Positions 54,090 through 64,000 of a DNA stretch of 64,000 bases are shown in pieces; within the stretch, counting starts at the first letter, position 1, and each line of letters opens with the position of its first letter. A program made the position numbers and the translations under genes. The notes under the pieces are model-generated. The model worked only from the letters and a program-made list of their open reading frames with translations, was not told the origin of the DNA and did no database searches. Source of the DNA: Glandiceps talaboti (lineage: Eukaryota > Hemichordata > Enteropneusta > Spengelidae); assembly GCF_964340395.1 (NCBI RefSeq), contig NC_135570.1, positions 14,879,322 to 14,943,321 on the forward strand. The letters run 5' to 3'.

Positions 54090-56690
54090 CATTTTCAGAC
54101 TGGCACTTGTACATCAGTTGTAAAATGCAGATATGAAGGTAGAATTTGTAATGAAACTGAGTTTCCTCTTGTATGTACAAGAAAACCAAGTTTATAGTTT
54201 GAGTACCTTTACCATTGTATATATAGTTAGCTGAAGAACAGGTAAAGTTACTTAACTCATTATACTGTACAAATAGAGACACGTGTACATGTATATCAAC
54301 TTAGCCATCTAAAAGTGGAATAATTAAAAACGAAATAACTTCACAGGCTATGAGTCAACACAACGTTTGATAAAATTGATAGTACGGAAAATCAGAATTG
54401 GTTTTAGAGAGACGATTTGATGAATGCTTCCTTTGTGAGAAGTAGATGATTAAAGTTACAACTCTGGTACAAATGTGTGACTACCTATAAAATGTCTAGT
54501 GACTATTTGATACCTCTGATTTCCTCAATTTTTCCTGTTATCTAGGGACCAAACAGTTCTCTGTAAATGCTAAATACATTTGTACCGTGAACCACTTATC
54601 AGCCATGCCATAATTAAGTATTTTCTGAAAGATGTCAAAATGTAGAATTTAATTTTAAAGAGTTTATGAAATTTATATAAACTGAAGTGATTTATGCAAA
54701 GACTTCAAATCTGTACAATTTTTATCCAAAACATTCTGAAGACATCCAAAAAATGTTAAAATGAATTAAATTTTATGACTTTTGTAAAAGTAAATTATAA
54801 TCATTTTATTCCAAGACTTCAAGTGTGTAGAATTATTTGAAAATGTTCTGAAACGCAGTAAATTTTAAGAGTTTTATTCACAGACTTCAACAGACTTGAG
54901 AAAACTGAGTAAAAGAAGTTGTACAGATTGCAAATCAAAGATAAACCGTTTTTTTTTTTTTTGTAAAGCTGCTTTTTGCGAAAGGAAACAGACAATAGAT
55001 CACCATAAAGAGTTCATCCAGGTACCTAGAAAACCTTGCCTGTATGAATGACTAGATGTCACTCACCAATTACATATCATTTCTCGGCTTTTTTTCTTTT
55101 GCTGAATAAGGAAAAAAAGAGAGGAAATTTCACAGAACCAGGACACGCAAGTTGATTGAGTAATCTTTGGTCAATAGTATTAGCAAGTTTCATCACATTT
55201 GTGCATAAAGATCACTTTTATATAACTAGATATGAGTATGATTTGTTGATAAATGTAAGATTGACATTCCCATCAACAATCAGTATTACAAGGATACACT
55301 CCCTATTTCCACCCCCACCTCCACCCTCATTCTACTGACAGGCACTTTTTATTGAGGGCTCATAAATGAATTTTGTGCTTAGTAATGAAAATTTCTACTC
55401 ACAGTCAAAAAAAAATTCTTTGAGGTGAATACCGAATTTTTCACTGATGTCTCGTCAGCATTGTTGGGTGTTTTTAATTTTGTGCACATGTCATTTACAT
55501 TTTACCTCTCCTGCTCACTTTCAATATAGATGTTAATATTAGTGAATGTTCATTTGTTGCTCATACATGTAATATGAGAAAGTGCAAAAAACAGAAAATT
55601 TGTGTTGTCATGACTTTTCACCAGGGCTTTCATCTTAAAGGTCACTTTTCAGGCTGTTTGACTTATTTCCGAGAATAGGTTGAGTCACAAGACATTTACC
55701 TATAAATCGACATTCTTCAATAAATTAACAGCTAGTATTGAATTGTTTATTTGCACACAGTAGTTGGAATTTACTTTCACTTTTCTAATAACTCTTATTT
55801 TCATGAATACGAATGTTTTTAATAACATTTTGTCATGGCAAGGTCTGTATGGCAGCAGCTAGATACAATGAATGATGTACAAGAGTCTTTCACTAGCTCA
55901 GTAAATTTGATTAAAATCAAGGCACTTCTCAGAAGAACATAAAAAGAAGACAAATTTGCACAGGATTATTAAAGACAGAAAAAAAGGGAAACTTTAGAAA
56001 CATGAACAAAAAATTTGTTAGTACTATGAATGTGTGTACTTTGGCACAAAACAAATTTAAGTGAAAGACATTATTTTAACCCCTTCAATACTGAAAACAT
56101 TCCCGCCAAAATTGTTTGGACAAAATTCTTGTTTTATGTAAGTTTTTGGCATATATCAACTTCATTTTAGACTGGAATTAAAGAAATGTTACTTCCTAAT
56201 AAAGTAATATTATTGTAATTATGAAAATATTCATATAAATTGGGTCCCCATATTATTTAAAACTCGTCTCTAGTCAGGAAAGGGTTAAACGTTTGCTCAT
56301 TTTTCTTTTGGCAGCAATAAGACTAACTGTAGTATACCAGTAATATCACTTTTGTGAATTTATATATTGATTCAGACCTAATACACTTTTATTTATTTAT
56401 TTATTTAATTATTATAACGCATAATTTATCAGTAGAGTAATTCTTTTTTCACATTGATTTAATTTGTCGCAAACTCTCAAAAGTCTAATGAATTATCATA
56501 GCATGAGTTCAAAGAATGTACTTAAAAAGATGACAAACATTTATTTGAAATTAAGAATCAATTATTTGAAGAGTTCCTTAGATTTAAAAAATGTATGTTT
56601 TAAAATTTGAGTAAAATATAATGAACTCATAAATTTGTTGGAAATTATGACGAGAGAAGGATGGTAAGGCGTTGTATATTGGGTTTATAT
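54090..56690. other. Intronic, nothing recognised
   Basis: AT-rich. The region 54600-54900 has loose repeats of AAGACTTCAA-type blocks. No exon supported. Confidence 0.45.
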
Positions 56691-57595
56691 GCAAGATAAC
56701 TAACAGTAGCTACCGTTAGGCAAGATAGCTAACAGTAGCTACCGTTAGGCAAGATAACTAACAGTAGCTACCGTTAGACAAGATAACTAACAGTAGCTAC
56801 CGTTAGGCAAGATAACTAACAGTAGCTACCCCATTAGGCAAGATAGCTAACAGTAGCTACCGTTAGGCAAGATAGCTAACAGCAGCTAGCGTTAGACAAG
56901 ATAGCTAACAGTGGCTACCGTTAGGCAAGATAGCTAACAGTAGCTACCATTAGGCAAGATAGCTAACAGTAGCTACCATTAGGCAAGATAGCTAACAGTA
57001 GCTACCATTAGGCAAGATAGCTAACAGTAGCTACCGTTAGACAAGATAACTAACAGTAGATACCGTTAGGCAAGATAACTAACAGTAGCTAGCATTAGAC
57101 AAGATAGCTAACAGTAGCTACCCCGTTAGGCAAGATAACTAACAGTAGATACCGTTAGGCAAGATAACTAACAGTAGCTACCATTAGGCAAGATAACTAA
57201 CAGTAGCTACCAATAGGCAAGATAGCTAACAGTAGCTACCGTTAGGCAAGATAGCTAACAGTAGCTGCCCCGTTAGGCAAGATAGCTAACAGTAGCTACC
57301 GTTAGACAAGATAACTAACAGTAGATACCGTTAGGCAAGATAGCTAACAGTAGCTAGCGTTAGACAAGATAACTAACAGTAGATACCGTTAGGCAAGATA
57401 ACTAACAGTAGCTAGCGTTAGACAAGATAACTAACAGTAGATACCGTTAGGCAAGATAGCTAACAGTAGCTACCGTTAGGCAAGATAGCTAACAGTAGCT
57501 ACCGTTAGGCAAGATAACTAACAGTAGCTACGGTTAGGCAAGATAGCTAACAGTAGCTACCAATAGGCAAGATAGCTAACAGTAGCTACCGTTTT
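56690..57595. repeat. 29-bp minisatellite, about 31 copies
   Basis: Copies of GTTAGGCAAGATAGCTAACA with GTAGCTACC; the main variants are GATAACTAAC, GTTAGACAAG, AGATACC and CCCCGTTAGG. Variants recur in blocks, so segmental expansion is likely. The longest uninterrupted array in the window. Confidence 0.96.
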
Positions 57596-57810
57596 ACTCA
57601 TGTACTTGGCTATGTAAGAGGTACCCAGGTGTACCCAGGCAAATGCTACAAAATTAAAAACTAGGGGTCAAAAATTTACATTTCTGCCTGACTAGAAGTC
57701 TCAGAAAAAATGTGAAAATTGTAATATATGTTGTTGGATCAAGGTACTTGAAAAATACAAATGTATGTTGTCCATAATTTGGGGTTCAAAGTCATACATA
57801 CATTCAAAGT

Positions 57811-57826
57811 GGGGGGGGGGGGGGGG
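57811..57826. repeat. Poly-G run
   Basis: Sixteen consecutive G bases. Confidence 0.9.
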
Positions 57827-57904
57827 TATGCCTTTACATAGTGTTCAAAACTGAGTCAAATGTACACAAAATTACACAGGAGGTCAAAACCACACTATAT
57901 TATT

Positions 57905-57973
57905 ATTGTTCAGTGCTTTTGAATTTTTTTTGTAATAGAAAGGGCGTTATAGATAATAAATAAATAAATAAAT
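57905..57973 (+). repeat. LINE/SINE 3' tail fragment
   Basis: AAAGGGCGTTATAGATAATA followed by AATA repeats resembles CR1/L2-type tails. No coding part is attached. Confidence 0.45.
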
Positions 57974-57979
57974 GTTAAA

Positions 57980-60470
57980 TGTACATGTATACTCTTATGT
58001 GCCAATGTACACCGACACTTCCCATTTTCACAACCCCCAGGGTATTGCAGTTGCATTGAAATTGAAATTGCTGTATGCTTTCCTTGAGCTTACTAATAAT
58101 TTATATTGTAAACTCTAAGGTGCATACATAGCGTTTCTTGGTCCATCAACCATTCAGGATCATTTCTGTTTGTTTTGTGGCTTCATCCATCAAGATTGAC
58201 TTGAAACCAGCAAAGGTCTCTAAAGGATGATGTTGTCTTGGCAACAGTAACCATGAAAGTGCTGAAGCACGGCTATAATTGGATAGATGTGTACCGGGTA
58301 GTCTGTGTTTGATAACATGATGTCTTAGAATATACCAGAAATCAATAAAAATTGAAAGCATACATACCATAATTGTTTAAGATTGAGGACTATGTTGTTC
58401 TTAGCGGCTAGCTTATTTGTCAATTCCTGATGTAACCTCAATTCTTGTCCATCCCATAACAAGAGTTCTGAGAGGACAGGGTCATGTACATTTGCTAGTT
58501 TTCCTTTTAGACCTTAATTGCATTTAGAAGTCCTTAGCTTCAACAACACCTTGATTGCTTCTAAATTCAAAAGAAACTCTTGAGAGAGGGAAGGAGAAAG
58601 CAATAGCAACAGTCAGTGTTGGTTTTTTGTCTTGTTTAGTTTGAAATAATATGTCATTTGGATTTAAATTTTCATAGATAAATGGAAGTATATTTTTCAT
58701 TTTTGGCAATAATTTGACAGTAGACCTAAAAAACTCATTTCTGGTCATTTCATAATTTATTTATTTATTTATTTATGAAAAGAAGTATTTTGTCATAGGA
58801 ATTAATTTTTTCATGAAATGTTCACCTCTTGGTTTGTATATAACATAGCAGTGACAGAGTCAATTGTTCTGTCTACTATGCATCCTTGTGGCAGTGCCAA
58901 TTCATCTGATGTTATGTAGACAGACTAGACATTAACTGCATGAGTGTGCATCTGGTATATTCAGCCTGGGAAGTTGCCAGTAATTTCTGGCATTTGCAGG
59001 TGATAAATGGTCCAATGCATTTCAGTTTTTGTCTGCATTGAGCAGGTGGTATTTTCAATTTGCTATAACGTCTGCATGTTTATTATTGTACTTTGGTTCG
59101 AAGTTTTAAATTTCTAGGAGCATTTTGCTCCCAAAATTTCAAATTCAGGAGTAAATGAATCTTAAAATATTATACCAAAGAATTAACTTCCTAGGCTAAG
59201 TATTGTAATAATTGTAGATTGAAAATTATTTTTCAGATTAATGTCAAGGTATGCATTAATCCATGGTGTAGGAATAACCTTGCAGAAGTCTGTCAACCAG
59301 CAAATTTTGTATGCCTGAAATGGCGCACACACAGATCAAAATACGCAGATTGTGATTTTTGTGCGCAAATTGTGCAATGGCGAGGCCTGGATCAAACACT
59401 GTTAAGTATACAACATGTAACCATGGTATGAGCCACAGTACATGAGTATAACTACAAGCATGACTTGCATCTTATCTTACACTGGTTTCACACTTCAGCA
59501 GGTTTTTACAAGAGAAGCTAGATTCAAATTTAATGCAACTGTAAAATTGTAAAGACTGACAGAATGTTCCCGAACCAAGAGCACATAAATTGCGAGTAGA
59601 AGGTTAACATAGATATATCATGTGTGACCTGATTGAAGTTAAAAAATGAAATTATATAAACATAAAATAAATTAACGAGTATATAGTAATGATAAAGAGA
59701 AGATTAGTATGTGATAAAAGTGCCATTACATGGCAAGTTTATCTCTTAGGTTTTAGACTCTGGGCAGGGTGGTTTAAAGTTGAAGAGTCTAATAGCTATC
59801 TGTCCTGTTTCATTCTTGGTCAGTATAATTGGTGGGAAAGGCATGAATAAGGCTTGTCATATATCTTCAGTGCTACAGTGAGCCTGAGTTAAATTGTTGT
59901 GATAATAACTACCATGGCATGGAAATTTTGTGTCTGCAACTCGCATATTATTAGAAAATGAAAACAGGTTTGCAGATGAATATTTAAGTTTGCAATAAAC
60001 CGCAAAGTCAGAGTGAATTTCTAACTGTATAAAAGTCAACATAGACAGCTAATAATAGCACAGTTGGATAAACAGGATGGCATGGGACAAGGATTGAAGG
60101 AAAATTGATATCAATGTTATTTCTTGTGGTCAAGGTCAGGGTATTAGGTCAGCATCATGATTTCCAGCTTTGTGATGATGGATGCGTAATTTCCAGTGGG
60201 TATGAGAAAAAATTGAAAAAAAATAACATTACTCAATGTTTGGAGTTCTTTTGAGAATAGGGGATATATTTAAAAAATGAAATCATCAACATTACTCAAT
60301 GTTCAGAATTCCTTTGAGATTAGGAGAATATATTAGCAAGGTAGGACGATGTAAGAGAGAGAGAAACATGAAGATGGGAATACAGACATATAGAGAGATT
60401 AAAGATAGCAAGAGAGTAGGCATTATACATGTACATGTAATGTTCTAGGAAGGAGTAGATGGTGATTGCG
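57980..60470. other. Intronic, nothing recognised
   Basis: AT-rich sequence with a short (TTTA)n run near 58757. No exon supported. Confidence 0.5.
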
Positions 60471-60481
60471 AGAAAGAGAGA

Positions 60482-60483
<2 letters not shown>

Positions 60484-60571
<88 letters not shown>

Positions 60572-60580
60572 GAGGGGGGA
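60484..60580. repeat. (GA)n microsatellite
   Basis: About 45 GA units. RERE and SLSL frames are artefacts. Confidence 0.97.
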
Positions 60581-61975
60581 GATAGAAAGAAATGTTGAAA
60601 AAGAAAAAAATCGAAAGCACGAAAGCAGAGAGAAAGACAGCAATTAAGCTAGTGAGAAAGAGGGATGAAGAGAAAGAAATAAGCAAGAGAAAGAGACAGT
60701 GACTGAGCCATACAGGAAGTGATGTTATGAGCAGTAGAAATGTTAGTTAATCTAATGTTTCACTCCCATGTCATCACATTAGTGTTATCTTAATAAGGAT
60801 TTCTTTGTTCTGAACTAACTTTTTCAAAAGCTCTGCTAAACAACCAGTTTTCACACCTAGATTTTAATCCTAATCTGAAGTAAACCCTAAAGTTTTCACC
60901 ATGTTGTTAAATAACAAACCAAAGAAGTGAAAAATTGATAAGTTTGCAAATGCTATAATGAATATGCAAATAATATCATAATTATGCAAAGTATGTATGT
61001 TTGTCATGAATATATAACCAATGATGTCATAATTATACAAATGTCACAAATATGCAAATAATGATGTTAAAATGCAAATTATACCATGAGAAAACGTTAT
61101 CATAGGTATCCTATTGCTCCTAAACAGAACAATGCTCAAAAAGTCCTGTAAATATGAATGTCCCTCAAAATTAAACAATATAGAACATATGATGCTAAAG
61201 GAAGCCATCTTAATTATGAATGAAATGTTAAGGAGTTATTATTCTCCACATACACATAATCATCAGAGTATTGTGGCATTTATATATCTATAAGATCTTT
61301 TTTAAATTGATGTGATAAGAAAAATCTAAAATGAAAATGTCTGTGTAGATTATAATAAAAGAATCAATAATTGGTATACAATCAGCGGCCTAGTGTACCT
61401 TTCACAACCATGGGAAATCATTAAAGAGATTGACAACTTGTTTGTGATATAAATTCTGACGGTATCGAGCAATCAGGAATAAAAAGTTGAAGGACTGTGA
61501 AACTCACATAATGACACAAGTCTCAATAATTGGATCATTTCAATACTGTGAACAAAGGTTGGGGCTCACAGAATCAAATGAACCATGCATTAGTGTGTAC
61601 AGAATGTGTGAATATCTGTTACAACCTTCACTGTTTTCTCTAGATCAGAGATATATTAAAGAGCATTGGCGATAGTATATGATATAGTCAGGCATTCACA
61701 GTTATGCACATTTCTATGTTTCTTCATGATGTAGATCATAGTACATGAAGATGTAACAGCAGTGGTCTAAACTTGTGAACCATGGTAATATCTTATAAGA
61801 TTTTGAGAATTTTCTGTACTAGGTACAAACACATTTAACATATTGCAGTTTTGCTTAGGGTGGCATATTTAGAAATCCTACCTTAATGGATTATTTCGGA
61901 AGTAAACTGTTTGAACTTTTACTGATACATTGTGTTCAAAAACTCCAATTTATTTTCAGTTAATCAATAAAAAAA
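60581..61975. other. Intronic, nothing recognised
   Basis: AT-rich, with scattered AATATGCAAATAAT-like words at 60955-61080. No exon supported. Confidence 0.5.
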
Positions 61976-62019
61976 ATGGGGGCTCACTCTACAAATTTAA
62001 GATATAGAGGTCACAATGA

Positions 62020-62097
62020 TGTTGACGATAATGATGATCATGGTGGCAGTGGTTGTGGTTGTGGTGGTGGTGGTGGTGGTGGTGGTGGTGATAGTGG

Positions 62098-62167
<70 letters not shown>

Positions 62168-62264
62168 GGTGGTGGTGGTAGTGATGATGATGATGGTGGT
62201 GGTGGTGGTGGTGATATACTGATGATGATGATGATGATGAAGGTGGTGGTGGTGGTGGTGGTGG

Positions 62265-62298
<34 letters not shown>

Positions 62299-62314
62299 GA
62301 TATATTGATGATTG

Positions 62315-62345
<31 letters not shown>

Positions 62346-62364
62346 GGTGATATATTGATGATTG

Positions 62365-62395
<31 letters not shown>

Positions 62396-62406
62396 GGTGG
62401 TGGTGG

Positions 62407-62437
<31 letters not shown>

Positions 62438-62445
62438 ACTGATGA
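62020..62445. repeat. (GAT)n/(GGT)n trinucleotide region
   Basis: Alternating GAT and GGT runs, with a block (GATATATTGATGATTGTGAT) repeated twice. The open Asp/Gly and Met/Val frames follow from the repeat. Confidence 0.95.
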
Positions 62446-64000
62446 TATTAGTTTGTTGAAATAAGACTCATATTATAATTATGTTTTTGTACACCTTAAA
62501 CCACCATAAATATGGGCGGTTTTTAAAGTAAATAAAATCTTGAGTTCCCCAGGTATTTTAATGGTTTTCCATATAATGTGTTGATAATGTTGATAGTAGA
62601 TAAAATCTATCTGAGTGAGGTATTTGAGTGGGGTTCCCCACGTCATATAGAGTTCATGGTATGGAAATTTATGCAAATTTGCCTGTTACTATGGTTCCCA
62701 AACCTTAGCAAAAACATTGTTACAGGAATAGAGAAGTAATGAGAGGTTTATTGATGTAGAATATCATTACAAAACTGAGATATTGGTAAATATATCACTC
62801 ATCATTTATTTCCCAATTTTATTTTATGTCTTTACCTAGTGTAGATGAGACTGGCTACCACATGGTAGTAACATCCATCCATGTATCTTTCCCTTCTATA
62901 TCTTAATAAATATATCAAAAGTAGCACCAGCTTCCTGCTGAAATGTATTCTGGGAATGGTGTCTGGTCCTTTGCATAGACATACATGAATGTCTGGTACT
63001 TTCTTTGTTGAATTTCAAAAGGTGAACAAACACAGTAAATCGATGACTTTAAACTCTTCTATAAAATCGTGTTGTCATGGAAACCATTACAAGGCAATGC
63101 CAAGAGGATACTAATATTCTGGTAATAAAGAGGATTTATTTTTTAAATGTCAAGTTTGTCGCTGTTTAAAAGTCATGATTATTGACCCCTAGCTGAGAGC
63201 ACACACTGCACTGTTGACAAATGTATTGTGCTCCTGATATATATATAATGATTGGGGACAACTTTTAATCGTGGAAACACACTGAAAGAGATGGACTTTG
63301 TCTTTGATTATCCATGACTAAATAATGAGGAAGCACTGACCTTTTTAACCCCCACCCCCACCCTGTATTATTTAAGCTAGCGGATGATTCCATAATACGC
63401 TTCCCCTGTCCATTTCACAGCTCTCCATATAAGGCTATTAAATCATAATTTTAGGATTAAAATATTTCATATTGATATCAGTTTATGTTATTGGCACTTG
63501 TTAACACAGACAAAGACATCACTGCTAAAGTGCAGATCTTGTCAGATTATTGTAAAATCAAGTCATCTTGCTTTATCATATGACCTGGGCATGTAATGTA
63601 TGCTTAATCCACCTACAGGCAATGTTAAGAAGCTCGATAACATCTTACTAAATAATGATTTTATACGGCCACTTTTAAAAATCGTAAATGATGATCAATT
63701 TTAACAAAGTTGTTAACATTTCGTATACCCAGTACATGCTTTGAGAAAGCTATAATGCCTTACTAAAGGAAAAATATGTACTGCCTTATAATAACCAAAA
63801 ATGATATTCAATTCTAATATAGATGTGAAGTTCCGTTTCACACAATACAGGCTTATATGTGTGCATATGACAGGTAAATGATCATGTTGTAAACATAGGA
63901 AATGATCAGAACCGGATGTTTTGTATATTTACATTCTTTCATAGTTCATAGACATCAATACTGAAAATGGTTGTGCACAGATGGTTGGTTTGTATTTAAT
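62446..64000. other. Intronic, nothing recognised; one X-box-like palindrome
   Basis: No exon seen to the end of the window. GTTGTCATGGAAAC at 63071-63084 fits an RFX X-box. Confidence 0.45.

Larger units (their letters stand above)
28846..64000 (+). other. CAMK2: CaMKII intron 3 (no downstream exon recognised)
   Basis: After the exon 3 donor no sequence resembling the next CaMKII exons (VRLHDSIQEE-like, GGELFEDIVAREYY-like) was recognised on the plus strand. The open frames here are short, low-complexity or unlike known proteins. If the gene is intact, its third intron is longer than 35 kb and the other exons lie beyond the window. Very short or diverged exons could have been missed by eye. 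Confidence 0.6.

Noticed and set aside
53721-54282. 183-aa and 123-aa minus-strand frames
   Set aside because: They run through the 45-50-bp minisatellite at 53750-54085 and repeat its period.
60423-60686. Ser-Leu and Arg-Glu repeat frames
   Set aside because: Translation of a (GA)n microsatellite.
61976-62308. Asp/Gly-rich 110-aa frame
   Set aside because: Translation of GAT/GGT trinucleotide repeats.

Overview
This is eukaryotic DNA: AT-rich, with short exons bounded by GT/AG splice sites, long introns, abundant micro- and minisatellites, SINEs, a LINE and several inverted-repeat DNA elements. The repeat style, the animal-type annexin, and the vertebrate-like LLKHPN stretch in the CaMKII exons suggest a marine invertebrate, probably a deuterostome (hemichordate, echinoderm or amphioxus). 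The species cannot be fixed from the sequence alone.

Two protein-coding genes are recognised, and they point away from each other. On the minus strand, 13 coding exons between 24764 and 8970 build a complete 524-residue annexin of the A7/A11 type: a Pro/Gly/Tyr/Gln-rich N-terminal tail, a Lys-rich linker and four annexin repeats, each with a GxGT calcium loop. All splice phases agree and the frame stays open to a TAA stop. On the plus strand, starting at 27734, are the first three coding exons of Ca2+/calmodulin-dependent protein kinase II (CaMKII), covering the glycine loop, the catalytic lysine and helix C. From 28846 to the right end no further CaMKII exon was recognised, so the window appears to end inside an intron of more than 35 kb. 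The roughly 3 kb between the two start codons should hold both promoters.

Layout: 1-8970 lies downstream of the annexin gene. It holds CTCF-like motifs, minisatellites, a 1.3 kb TIR element inserted in a 25-bp minisatellite, and a 19/57-bp array. 8970-24764 is the annexin gene. Its introns hold a CR1/L2-like LINE (about 19.65-23.06 kb) whose tail ends next to the exon 3 acceptor, two copies of a 358-bp hairpin element, a 171-bp hAT-like MITE, a tRNA-SINE, and degenerate tandem copies of the edges of exons 7 and 8. 24765-27733 is the intergenic/5' region with another tRNA-SINE. 27734-28845 holds the CaMKII exons. 28846-64000 is CaMKII intron 3, with about a dozen minisatellite arrays, more copies of the hairpin and MITE families, RFX X-box-like palindromes and DR1-like nuclear-receptor motifs.

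Both genes encode calcium-responsive proteins, but nothing here shows that they work together. No tRNA, rRNA, CRISPR or bacterial-type feature was seen. The less familiar material is repeat biology: the 358-bp hairpin family, the exon-edge duplications that carry decoy splice sites, and dispersed repeats in which different internal segments have expanded at different loci.
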